Translations under genes and position numbers: made by a program | The notes under the pieces: model-generated | What the model was told of the DNA's origin: nothing | Databases searched by the model: none | The model's input: the letters and a program-made list of their open reading frames with translations, nothing else | NCBI RefSeq assembly: GCF_007859735.1 | Contig: NZ_SIHI01000001.1 | Location: forward strand, 976,170-1,040,169 | Origin: Thalassoglobus neptunius | GTDB taxonomy: Bacteria > Planctomycetota > Planctomycetia > Planctomycetales > Planctomycetaceae | Length of the DNA: 64,000 bases | Direction: 5' to 3' | In this document: positions 34,150 through 44,100 of the stretch, piece by piece | Position numbering within the stretch: the stretch's first letter is position 1 | Layout: each line of letters opens with the position of its first letter

Positions 34150-36060
34150 TTACTTCAGCGGGACGACGGAGATCACTAATTCGCTGACCACGCCATCTTC
34201 AAATTGAACGGCCAGTCCCAAGTCACGATAGAGCTGATGAAGCTCGTCGAGTTGGAACAGGTTCGTAATTTCGACATCCCAGTCGCTGCCCAGGAGTCCT
34301 TCCAGAACTCCACGATTCATTCCCATCTCGAGAGTCGCATCATCTCCGCCGAGTCCCGGACGCTGAATTTTGACTGCTGGAGCCTTTTCAGAATCGAGGA
34401 TGACAGCGAGAACTTCACGAGTGGCGAGAATGGTGATTCCCAGATCTTCGTACTTGTAATACTTGATGTTTTTCCCTTCGATCACTGGAATCTCGACATC
34501 AGCGGGTCCCAACGTCTTCAAAACTTCGTTGAGTGGTTGGCTCAGGCCGATCGTCTTTCCGTCAGCGAGTTCCACCGCCGTGATGGGTCGCCAGTCCTTG
34601 ATTCCAAGTTGCTTGAACTCGGACTCTTTTTTGGGAGCCTTTCCAACAGCTTCGGATAGCTGCACATACTGTTCGTATGCAATCGGCCACCAGGAACTGG
34701 CGGAGGTCATTCCGTCGAGATACTTCTCGAACAACGCCAGAGCTGTCAGCTGATTGGCCGGATCTCCCGAAGTTGTGAGAGCGCGGGCCTGGTTGAACTG
34801 AAGGGCGGTTTCGAGTGCTTCCGCAACGAGATCGTTTCCTCGCTTCGTTTTCGCTTCCGCCAGAAGTCCGAGCGTTTGGACGACCAGATCCGAATCGAAC
34901 CCACGAGCAGAGCCGGAGTTGATGAGAATGGACGCATGAACCAGAGGGTCAAGTTGAGAATCTTCAGGGTTGTTTCGGAGTGCGGTGAACACTTCGTCGA
35001 ACCACTGTTCCGCCTGTCCCACATCTTTCCCGGCGGGGTGAATCAGGTAAGCGACTGCCAGGTTCGCTTTGACCATCAGGAGATCATCCTTGAGGCCGAG
35101 TCGTTCCTTCAAACGCAGAGCTTCTCGGAATGCACCGACTGCTTCGAACCAGAGGTCTGGGTCGACACCTCGAACTGTTGGTTCGAGAGATCCGGGCCGT
35201 CGATAGAATCCGCCGACGACGAGGTGGCCGATATTGAAGTTCTTGAGATCTTCGGCGTCGAGTCCGTCACAATATTGCATCAACAATGAGTAGCCGAGAT
35301 TTGCCCAGGCTTCGTAGCATTCGGGGAACTCGACGGTAACATTTTCGAAACAGACTTGTGCATGAAGGTGATGCTGATTCTCAAGGAACATAACTCCGGT
35401 TTGGAATGAACTCAGCGAACGCCAAAGCGACTTCTGTCGTTCATCGTCGAAGAGGAACGTCGCTCGGTCTTCCCATGTCGGATGATTGACAGACAGCCCC
35501 TCGAACCGGCAGTAAGGAGTCGTGTTTTCACGCCATGCATGGAGGTCTTTGATCAACCCCTGACGTGAGTACCCGGCTTTGAATGCGAGTTGCATTCCGA
35601 ACAAGTCCGCTTCGAGTTCCTGTTCGCGATTGCACGCCAGACGGATCGTCTGGAGTTTGTCTCCGAACTTTTCTCGAAACTCAACCGACTGGTGGTTGTG
35701 ATCGAAGAACAAGTGGCCGAGTTCGTGGCCCAGTGTGAATGCGAGAGTATCTGGATCGTAGTCCGCGATCTCTTCGACAGTAGTGACGGTGATTTCGACA
35801 TACGGAACGTCGACACCATCTTCCGTTCGGAATCCTGCGAATGCGTTGGCGAATCCCTTGTCAACGACGGTGACTTCGGGCGGCCAGACTTCCCAGCCGT
35901 CTGGGGTTTCCATGACAGCCAGGAGTCGTTGAAAAACTTCGTTGACGACTTTTTCGTGTCGTTCTGTGACTTCGGCGTGTGCGGCACGTTCTCCGAGTGA
36001 GAACACAAGTGCGGCGCAGCACGCGATCAACTTCATCGATCGTATGCGAAACATTGTCAT
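34150..36060 (-). CDS. Exported M48-family metalloprotease with helical repeats
   Basis: A signal peptide (LIACCAALVFSLGERAAHA) is followed by a zinc protease domain. HELGH (112-116) gives two zinc ligands and the catalytic Glu, and E148/D152 in QELEADLFG is the third-ligand motif, so the site is complete. The rest, about 430 residues, is helical and TPR-like (GYSLLMQYCDGLDAE and following), with a C-terminal beta part around KYYKYEDLGITIL. BepA-type proteins in other bacteria combine M48 and TPR domains and act on outer-membrane assembly; a similar periplasmic quality-control role is plausible but inferred. It lies between two small exported proteins on the same strand. Confidence 0.87.
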   Translation of the reverse strand: MTMFRIRSMKLIACCAALVFSLGERAAHAEVTERHEKVVNEVFQRLLAVMETPDGWEVWPPEVTVVDKGFANAFAGFRTEDGVDVPYVEITVTTVEEIADYDPDTLAFTLGHELGHLFFDHNHQSVEFREKFGDKLQTIRLACNREQELEADLFGMQLAFKAGYSRQGLIKDLHAWRENTTPYCRFEGLSVNHPTWEDRATFLFDDERQKSLWRSLSSFQTGVMFLENQHHLHAQVCFENVTVEFPECYEAWANLGYSLLMQYCDGLDAEDLKNFNIGHLVVGGFYRRPGSLEPTVRGVDPDLWFEAVGAFREALRLKERLGLKDDLLMVKANLAVAYLIHPAGKDVGQAEQWFDEVFTALRNNPEDSQLDPLVHASILINSGSARGFDSDLVVQTLGLLAEAKTKRGNDLVAEALETALQFNQARALTTSGDPANQLTALALFEKYLDGMTSASSWWPIAYEQYVQLSEAVGKAPKKESEFKQLGIKDWRPITAVELADGKTIGLSQPLNEVLKTLGPADVEIPVIEGKNIKYYKYEDLGITILATREVLAVILDSEKAPAVKIQRPGLGGDDATLEMGMNRGVLEGLLGSDWDVEITNLFQLDELHQLYRDLGLAVQFEDGVVSELVISVVPLK

Positions 36061-36111
36061 TGTCCTCTGATGGTGACCCGTTCAGTGCAGAGAGGTCAGG
36101 TTGGCTTGGAG

Positions 36112-36606
36112 TTAGTGATCCGTGGCTCGTTGTTGAACAAAAATCTCTTCATTGATTGCCGTTGGTTTGGAATCGCTGTTTCGATTTGTCGTTCTCGCCA
36201 GAGGAGTCGGAGGAGTGCTCGTGTCTCCCCGGCTGGCGATTTGAGTGACCTCAACTGTCCACTGAACGTCTTCATCAGGCACTTTCGTGTCTCGAATTTC
36301 AACGATCGCGTGAACGGTTGTTTCTGATTTTGAGTCGGCATTGTCGCTGCTTTTGGCAGCGGAGTCCGATTCGATGTTGTTTTGCTTCGGGTTCATCGAT
36401 CGAGAAGCCACGACCGAAACTGTGGTCAGGGATTTCGAAATATCCCCTGCCTGAGCTGCCTTCGAGACGGGAACGTCTTCGAAATTCTGGGTCTGTTTGG
36501 ACGATGATTCAGGAGGAGTGGTGACCTGTGACAACACGACATTTGTTGCACTGCAAAGCAATCCGCCGGAAACACATACCGCCAAAATGGGTGTGGACTT
36601 TTTCAT
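36112..36606 (-). CDS. Small exported protein, low complexity
   Basis: 164 residues. A signal peptide (MKKSTPILAVCVSGGLLCSA) is followed by a Ser-, Asp-, Lys- and Thr-rich sequence with few hydrophobic residues; one beta-like stretch is TTVHAIVEIRDTKVPDEDVQ. No domain is recognised. It is 50 bp upstream of the M48 protease gene in the same direction, which suggests one transcript. Codon use fits its neighbours, but with so little structure it could be less conserved than other genes here. Confidence 0.6.
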   Translation of the reverse strand: MKKSTPILAVCVSGGLLCSATNVVLSQVTTPPESSSKQTQNFEDVPVSKAAQAGDISKSLTTVSVVASRSMNPKQNNIESDSAAKSSDNADSKSETTVHAIVEIRDTKVPDEDVQWTVEVTQIASRGDTSTPPTPLARTTNRNSDSKPTAINEEIFVQQRATDH

Positions 36607-37104
36607 TCATCTCTCCGAGTTGGAATCTTCTTCCGGCTGCGAAATCACCATATTTCGTTTCAGTGATTATGCGCAACCCGTTGACCGGCTGCAATTCCCG
36701 TCGACGCGGACAGGAAAGCGATTCGCCGGCGTTCACTCACCCATACAGGCAGAGAATGAAGTTGTGACACAACAGCACAAGTTTTTCTCAGAATGGCTCC
36801 GGTCCCGCTTTTCCGGAACTCTGTTTCACAGATCTTTGCATCGAACGAGTGTGAACGACGAGGGAAAGAGCGAAGCAGAAGAGATGTCGATGGCTGGGGA
36901 AGCTTGAGTATTTTCACTTCAGTAAGCAGTGAAGACCGAAGTCGCTGAAAGTGGACATCGCCGTTGCAATCGCCTCAATCCTGACTGTCGGCCTACTTTC
37001 CCCAGAATCTCACCCCCGCATTGAGGAGCGATGGCGGACTGAAGCTGAATGAGTCGAACAACGAAGTGTCAGATTCTTAACACTTCCATTCTTCGTTGTT
37101 TGCC
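36607..37104. other. Intergenic region between divergent genes, nothing recognisable
   Basis: About 500 bp between the small exported protein gene (minus) and the TIGR03032 gene (plus). It should hold two divergent promoters. I see no clear -35/-10 pair, repeat or terminator. Frames open here lack convincing starts and have a composition unlike the neighbouring genes. Confidence 0.5.
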
Positions 37105-38271
37105 ATGTCAGAGACCTCAAAAAATCCGGATCCTGCTCAACAGCCACAAGAAGGAGCCGAGGGAGGTACGGGCACAGGGCACCAGCTGCGAAGTGTGCAT
37201 ACATCTTCCGTCCCTGAGATTCTCGATCAACTGAAGAGTTCTCTGCTGGTGACGACCTATCAGGCGGGAAAGGTCATTCTGCTTCGCAATCAGGACGGTG
37301 TGCTGAATACGCACTTCCGAAGTTTTTCGAAGCCGATGGGCCTCGCGGTGAATGGAGGGCGTCTGGCGATTGGTTGCTCTCACGACATTTGGGAGTTCCA
37401 AAACCTCCCGGCGGCAGCTCAGCGAATTGAGCCCGTGGGGTCTCATGATGCGGCGTTCCTGCCCCGCAATTGCCATATCACCGGTGACGTGCGGATTCAT
37501 GAGATGGCGTGGGTCTCGCGGGATCCGAACGAGTCTCCCGAACTCTGGTTCGTCAACACAGCTTTCTCTTGTTTGTCTGTTCGGAGTTCGGAGTACAGCT
37601 TCGAACCTGTCTGGAAGCCGAAGTTCATCTCTCAACTTCGGTCCGGCGATCAATGCCATCTCAACGGAATGGCTGTTCGTGACGGTCGAGTGCGATACGT
37701 TACTGCTCTCGGAACGACCGACACTGACGGGGGATGGAGAGAGAACAAACGGGATGGCGGAGTGCTGATCGATGTGGAAAGCGATGAAGTGATTTCGCGA
37801 AAGCTTTCGATGCCTCACTCACCTCGCTGGTATCGCGATCAGCTTTGGATTCTGCATTCCGGAACGGGCGGGTTCGGCAGGATCGATCTTGAAACGGGCA
37901 AGTACGAAGAAATCACACGGCTGCCAGGATTTACGCGGGGACTGACCTTTGCGGGCAATCTCGCGTTGATTGGCCTTTCGCAAGTTCGGGAGTCGGCAAC
38001 CTTCAGTGGGATTCCCCTCTGTGATGAGCTGACCGAGCGGACGTGCGGTGTGTGGGTGGTTGATATTGAGACGGGTGCGACAGTCGGGTTTGTCAGATTC
38101 GAAGACGCAGTGCAGGAAATCTTTGCAGTGGAACTGCTCGGCGGAATGATTCGACCGGACTTGGTTACGGAAGACACCGCGTTGATTTCATGTTCTTACG
38201 TCCTCTCGGATGACGCGTTGGAACAGGTTTCTCCGGAGTTTCGAAGAGTCGATTCACCGGGACAGAAATAG
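37105..38271 (+). CDS. TIGR03032 family protein
   Basis: Start at the ATG at 37105 (MSETSKNPDPAQQPQEG); a TTG lies three codons earlier. The protein of 388 residues looks like a beta-propeller of the TIGR03032 family: SSLLVTTYQAGKVILLR, FSKPMGLAVNGGRLAIG, CHLNGMAVRDGRVRYVTALG, and HSPRWYRDQLWILHSGTGG are its hallmarks. No signal peptide. In other bacteria this family occurs near large repeat proteins and TPR-containing or polysaccharide-related genes, and its function is unknown. Here it precedes the large beta-helix surface protein by 83 bp on the same strand, so a joint role in surface assembly is a possible inference. Confidence 0.85.
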   Translation: MSETSKNPDPAQQPQEGAEGGTGTGHQLRSVHTSSVPEILDQLKSSLLVTTYQAGKVILLRNQDGVLNTHFRSFSKPMGLAVNGGRLAIGCSHDIWEFQNLPAAAQRIEPVGSHDAAFLPRNCHITGDVRIHEMAWVSRDPNESPELWFVNTAFSCLSVRSSEYSFEPVWKPKFISQLRSGDQCHLNGMAVRDGRVRYVTALGTTDTDGGWRENKRDGGVLIDVESDEVISRKLSMPHSPRWYRDQLWILHSGTGGFGRIDLETGKYEEITRLPGFTRGLTFAGNLALIGLSQVRESATFSGIPLCDELTERTCGVWVVDIETGATVGFVRFEDAVQEIFAVELLGGMIRPDLVTEDTALISCSYVLSDDALEQVSPEFRRVDSPGQK

Positions 38272-38354
38272 TTTCATTCCAAGAGTTTTTTACACAAATC
38301 CTTTCGTCGACTTGGGCGTCTCATTGCCCCGGTGACAAGCTTCGGAGCCTCACT

Positions 38355-40976
38355 ATGACCAGTAACTTCTTGAACCGAATTGTTCGTCCTTTTGTCTCGA
38401 CTTGTGGACCGTTGATGCGGGGAGCGCAACGTCGCCGTCAACGAGTCGTGGGAAGTTCGCATTCGTCCGAAGGGCTTGAATCTCGAGTCCTGCTGGCGGG
38501 CGTTGTTGTGAGCAACGCGATTGATGTGACCAACGGAGACACTTCGTCCATTGCCAATCTGATTGCATCAGACGGAGGAGATGGAATTTCACTTCGCGAA
38601 GCGATCGATGCTGCCAATAACTCTGCCGGGGCGGATTCGATCACGTTTGACGCCTCTCTCTCAGGGCAGACGATTGGAATCGGTCCGTCAGGTCAGGGAT
38701 CGTCGCTTGTCATTTCGGACTCTCTCGATATTGATGCATCCGGTCTGGCGAGCCCAGTGACGATCGACGGCCAAGGAGATATCACCCCATTCGTTATTGA
38801 TAGTTCAGGTAATGGCGCCACTGTCGTTCTCGACGGACTGACAATTACCGATGGCTATGCATCGGTTGGTTCAAATGGTGGAAATATCCATGTCGCAGAT
38901 TCAACGGATACGCTCTACCTGCGAAACAGCAATGTTAACGAAGGACTCGCGACTTATGGTGGTGGGTTGAACAACGCAGGAGGAACGGTTTACATCACCG
39001 ATTCGGTGATTTCCAACAATGATGGAGGTTTCCATGGTGCGGGGATTCAAAACTCAGGAACTCTCACCGTTCAGAATTCGACTTTCTCCGGAAACGTCTC
39101 CGTGAGTTCCGGGGGAGCGATCTTTAACACAGGGAATCTGACCGTTACAGACTCTGTACTCGACAGCAACACTGTCACGGGCGATGAATACGGCGGCGGT
39201 ATCTACAATGGAAGTGGAGGCACAGCAGTCATCACGAACTCCACGGTCAGTAACAATGTGGTTGGTGATGAAGGCGGAGGAATCTACAACGTCGGAAGCA
39301 TGCAGATCCTCAATAGCACAATCAGCGGAAACGTCGGTGAACTAGTCGATGGAGATGCTGGCGGCGGTGGGATCTATAACCGCGGAACTCTCGATATTAC
39401 CAATACGACAATCAGCGGAAATCAAGCCGGCGGTGGCGGTGGAGGGATCTTCAATTCAACTGGGAATCTGACGATCACCAACTCGACGATCTTTGGAAAC
39501 TCTGCATCACATTCAGGGGATTTCGAAGGTGGCGGTGGCGGAATTCGAATTTCTGCCGGACAGGTCTCAATCTACAATTCCATTGTCATTGGCAACGATG
39601 AAATGGCTGGAGACAACCGGGAAGATATTTCAGGATCAGTTGACAGCAGCGGATTCAATATTTTCGGTGATTTGACGGGATCGACGATTAATGTTGTCGG
39701 CGCAGGCACAGACATTACAGGTGTCAACGCGATTGACGTGATTGAGCAGACGCTTGCCGACAATGGAGGTCCAACCCTGACGCACGCACTCGTCGAAGGC
39801 AGCCTCGCTATTAACGCCGGAAACAACGGCGATGCAACCGACGCCGGCAGCAACCCGCTGGCCACCGACCAGCGAGGAATCGGTTTCGATCGTATTCTTG
39901 GTAGCGCCGTCGATATCGGGGCTGTTGAATCCGGCGTGATCCCGATGTCATTCGTCGATGCCAACAACGATGGCGTCTTCAATGAGGGGGACGTCCTTCT
40001 CGGAGATGAACTCGCCGACGGCATCTTTGACACTCGACGCACGGAAGGCAACTACACTGAAGTCATCCATGGTGCGGGAGTCGTGATCCAGTCTACGATC
40101 GATGCCAGTTTCATTCAGATCAAAGCAGATGGCGACATTATCGTCGAATCAGATTTGATTGCCGACAACGACATCACTCTGAAGTCGAAGCACGGCAGCA
40201 TCGTTGTCGTCGATTCAGCTGTCGATTCGATTGACGGAAGCGTCAAGATGCGGGCGAAAGACGATATCGTTGTGTTGGACGGTCTCGTTTTCGCAGGTGA
40301 AAGCGTCAAGCTGAATGCGAAACGGGACGTCTATCTCCTGGCTGACGTCATCGGTCAGGACATCAAAGTCGATGCGAAGGGTTGGGTTGTCGGATTCGAC
40401 TCTGTCTTTGATGCCTACAACGGAGACCTCAAGATCTCCGGAACGGAAGGTGTCGAACTTCGTGGAGCTGAGCTGTTTGCCTTCGACAACATCAAAGTGA
40501 AGTCGAAAGGTCCCGTCATCGCGGAAGATTCATTCTGGAGTGCGATTGATACGCCAGAGTCCAGTGTCAAAGTCGCCGCGAAGGACGATGTCGTGCTGGA
40601 CGGCAGCTGGGTCGAAGCGAGCGAGAAAGTTAGCATCGCTGCGGACGGAGACTTGTTTGCTGAAGCCGCTGTCATTCAAGCAGAAGGAGTCTCGTCAAAG
40701 GTTCGAATTGCAAGCAAAAGTGGAAACGCTTCAGTCTACAATGCGTCACTTCGAGCATCTGAAAAGATCTCTCTCAAAGCCTTCTACAATTTGGATCTGA
40801 CTGATTCCAGCATCGGAATCACTGATGGAAGCATTAATGGCCGAGTGATCGCCAAGGCCGGCAACATTGATTTGGAGGGCTCAGAACTGGTCGCTCCGAA
40901 CGGAATCACTGTTCGCGGTAGTATTCATGGGATTCCGAGTTTCGTCGATGACGACGGAACACTTCCGCTGATCTAA
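38355..40976 (+). CDS. Planctomycete surface protein with right-handed beta-helix repeats
   Basis: 873 residues. The N-terminus (residues 1-50) is Arg-rich and ends SSEGLESRVLLAG, the LEPRxLL-type motif placed at the start of many large planctomycete extracellular proteins. Residues 75-520 are a right-handed beta-helix of Pmp/choice-of-anchor type with repeats such as NSTISGN, GGGIYNVGS and GGGIFNSTGN, and end with ATDQRGIGFDR, the usual closing motif. An EF-like calcium loop (DANNDGVFNEGD) follows. The last 330 residues form a second repeat array of about 20-residue units (ADGDIIVESD, AKDDIVVLDG, AKDDVVLDGS). It is probably exported and anchored on the cell surface. Confidence 0.85.
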   Translation: MTSNFLNRIVRPFVSTCGPLMRGAQRRRQRVVGSSHSSEGLESRVLLAGVVVSNAIDVTNGDTSSIANLIASDGGDGISLREAIDAANNSAGADSITFDASLSGQTIGIGPSGQGSSLVISDSLDIDASGLASPVTIDGQGDITPFVIDSSGNGATVVLDGLTITDGYASVGSNGGNIHVADSTDTLYLRNSNVNEGLATYGGGLNNAGGTVYITDSVISNNDGGFHGAGIQNSGTLTVQNSTFSGNVSVSSGGAIFNTGNLTVTDSVLDSNTVTGDEYGGGIYNGSGGTAVITNSTVSNNVVGDEGGGIYNVGSMQILNSTISGNVGELVDGDAGGGGIYNRGTLDITNTTISGNQAGGGGGGIFNSTGNLTITNSTIFGNSASHSGDFEGGGGGIRISAGQVSIYNSIVIGNDEMAGDNREDISGSVDSSGFNIFGDLTGSTINVVGAGTDITGVNAIDVIEQTLADNGGPTLTHALVEGSLAINAGNNGDATDAGSNPLATDQRGIGFDRILGSAVDIGAVESGVIPMSFVDANNDGVFNEGDVLLGDELADGIFDTRRTEGNYTEVIHGAGVVIQSTIDASFIQIKADGDIIVESDLIADNDITLKSKHGSIVVVDSAVDSIDGSVKMRAKDDIVVLDGLVFAGESVKLNAKRDVYLLADVIGQDIKVDAKGWVVGFDSVFDAYNGDLKISGTEGVELRGAELFAFDNIKVKSKGPVIAEDSFWSAIDTPESSVKVAAKDDVVLDGSWVEASEKVSIAADGDLFAEAAVIQAEGVSSKVRIASKSGNASVYNASLRASEKISLKAFYNLDLTDSSIGITDGSINGRVIAKAGNIDLEGSELVAPNGITVRGSIHGIPSFVDDDGTLPLI

Positions 40977-41068
40977 TCTTCATTGCGGACGGAACGACAA
41001 TGGGTTTGACCGGGGCTGAGAACAGAACCGGCCATCTCTGTTGAAAGTTTGACGATCACGCTGATCAC

Positions 41069-41108
41069 AAAACCCTGTTGGGAGAACGCTTTTCCCAACA
41101 GGGTTTTT
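41069..41108 (+). terminator. Bidirectional rho-independent terminator
   Basis: AAACCCTGTTGGGA (41070-41083) pairs with TCCCAACAGGGTTT (41093-41106), a perfect 14-bp stem, with five T residues for plus-strand transcripts (41104-41108) and four for the opposite strand. It separates the convergent surface-protein and CHAT genes and probably serves both. Confidence 0.92.
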
Positions 41109-41145
41109 GCGTTCGCCGTCGGGCGTTTCAGGAGATGTTCGAAGG

Positions 41146-44100
41146 TCAGTTGCCGGAACCGAACAGAATGAAGCTTGCCCAGAAGAACGGATGAGCGCCT
41201 CCGTGTTGCTCGCGTCGTTCTTTGATTCGTTGACGCTGGGCGCGACAGAGCGCAGCCCGACGATTGGGAGACTCCAGAAGCTGCTGGTAGAAGGCACGCA
41301 TCAACTCGCGAGTTTCGATATCGGGAACTTTGAACAGAGATGTGAGAATAGAGTGAGCGCCAGCATTCAGGAATGCACGCCGAATTCCATGAACTCCCTG
41401 CCCGGAAGAGATGTCGCCGAGCCCACTTTCACACGCACTGAGAACGACGAGTTCGGTGTTTCGGAATTCCATTCTCGCGATTTCCTGAGCGGTCACCCAA
41501 CCATCCTCAAGCCGATCTTCGTCACCGGGTTGGGAAGCTCGATTCGCTCCGGCGAGGACGATCCCCGAGCGGAGTAGAGGATTCTCGGCTGATCTAAGTC
41601 GAAACAGATTCGTATTGATCGAAGCGGATCTCTGGAACGCATTCCCGAAATCCTCCTGCTCAGCCAGCGGAACGTAAAATCCATGTGTCGCCAGATGCAG
41701 GATTCGGGCTGCGTATGTCGACTTGAGTAACTCTTCAACTGCATCATTCCCGATGTAAGTTTTGACGGGACCGTAAGCGGTTTCTCTCAAGAGATGTTCG
41801 ACGTCGGTTGCTTCGTCTTCAGCTCCTGGAAGCCGCTTCCATCGAAGTGAGCGGAGATCAATTTCTTCTTCGCCACGCATCGTGAGTAACATTCGCGACT
41901 GGTCTTCATCGTTCACACGGGCAATGGACTCCTCCCGCTCGGCGAGGTCTGCATCGAAGTTTGGATTGGAGATGACGACCGTTCCAACTCCCGGAGCCCC
42001 GTTCGACCTCATAAGATCACGGGCTGAGGAGACGTAACTGATCTCTTTGCTTTCAACGAGATAGCGATCATCAGCATCAACAAGTGCCGCGAATGGAACG
42101 GTGGAGATCGCTGCGTCTGGCCCGAGGATGAGTGTCTCGGCATTGTGGATTTGCTTCTGGAATGGACCTAACAGGGCTTCGTAGAGTTCGAATGCAAGCT
42201 CGCGGTATTGTTCTTCAAGTTGCTCTTCGTCAGAGAAACGCATCATGCGCGGGACCTCGCGGGTGGTCCGTCGCAAGACATCGATCATGCTTTCGATTTC
42301 AGCTGCATCACCAAGGTCAGCGAAGTCAATTTGCAGCTCCTGCGACTGATTCCGGACAATGAACGCGACATAGCGATGACTCGGTTCAGAAGAGTCGCGA
42401 GGACGAAATTGGTCGACCTTCAGGAATTCCAGGTATGCCCAGTTCTCGTCGATAAACTGCCCGAGTTCGGTCAGCACTGCCGATGGCGAAGGCAAACTGA
42501 TTTGTTCTCCGCGCAGTCGTTCGCTCAGGTCGCTTTGAGCTTCGGCGATGGCTTTTAATCGCTTCTGTCGTTCGATCGCAATTTCTTCTTCGGAGAGGTT
42601 CGAACTCTCTTTCAATGCCAGATCGGCAAGTTCCTGGTTCAGCAGTCGGATCTGCTCAATTAGCGCGAGTGTTCGTGTGTCGAAGGATCGCGAATGTTGC
42701 AGTGACTTCGTTCGACAACTCAAATCGAGAGCCAATCCTTTTCGCTGAACTGTCCATTGGAACGCATTTTGGATGACCTCCGGATCAGATTCGTCGTCTA
42801 CAAGGGAGACCAGCAAATCGAGTGGTCGCTCCTCTTTGTTGAGGAGATTAAGAAGCGACGAGTCGCTGAGAAGTCCACCGATTTTAGATAGCTCTGCCTG
42901 TTCAATTCGCAAACACTGCTGCACATGAGAACGAGCACTCTCGATGTTGCCGAGAAGTTTCTCGATTACGGCGAGCTGAAAACGAGTTTCCGCGACGGTC
43001 TTCGACTCTCGACCGAACAGGTGTTCCTGAAGCTGGAGTGCGGCTGTCAGATGTTCGCGTGCTTCGCTGATGTTCCCGGATTTCCGCTGAACTGTTCCCA
43101 GCGTCGACAAGAGGACCTGTCGGAGTGCGGCGGTGGTCTCATCAATTGCGAGTCCCGCTTTCGCTCGCTGCAAAACCTGTTCGGCTTCTTCAAGTTCATT
43201 CCAGTTCAAGAGTGCTGTGCCGAGATGGATGAGCAACTGTTGAAACTCCGCCGTCTGGTCGAGCCCAGCTGCTTCGTATTCGGAAACGACGGAATCAAAT
43301 CGTTTGTGAGCTTCCTCGGAACGTGCCGGGTTTGAAGCTGTCGAGACCGCCAGGACGACTTTGTTGCGGAGAAAGTTTCGGTCATCCGGTTTAAGGATTC
43401 GCTTCATTACTTCGTAAGACTTCAGGATCTGAGAGTGACCGAGGTCCGGCTGGCCGATTCCGTAGTAAATTTCTCCGGTGAGCTGGAGTGCGGTGGCATA
43501 CTCCAGGTTTTCATCCCCCCAGAGTCGACGAAATCCGTCGCTTGCAGAACGTGCAAGTGGGAGTGCGGAACCGAAGTCTTCAATGGTGGAATAGAGGGTC
43601 GCCAACTCGAGACGAGCAGAAAACGTATCGAAGCTCCCATCGCCCATTTCTTCTTCAGCGGTTTGAACAGCTTGTTCTGCGAGCAGTCGGGACTCGCGAT
43701 ATTTTCCCAGGATTCGCAACAGTCGGGCACGCTGGGTCAGAAGAGGAATCACTTCGGAGTGACGAAATCCGAAATGCTTCGTCGCACAGGTCACGGCAAG
43801 GGAGCTCATCTCAAGGCTCTTGTCGAAGAGTTCCTGCGACTCGTAGTAGTCCGCCATTTCTCGTGCATAGGCCAGCAGAGGCAGGCTTAACGGCCCGAGA
43901 ATTTCCTCAATATCCTGAATGAGTTGAGGGGACCGCTCCACCAGTTTTGGATCGATGCGGTTCGCATCCTGTTTTTTGAGTGCGTCCGTGTCTGCAACTA
44001 GTTGCGTGTAAGTCGGCAAAGATTCCTCGTCCAAAGCTGCAATCCTCCGCGCGAGTTCGAGTTCCACTCGGAGTTGATCAAGAATGTCTGGCCACTTGGC

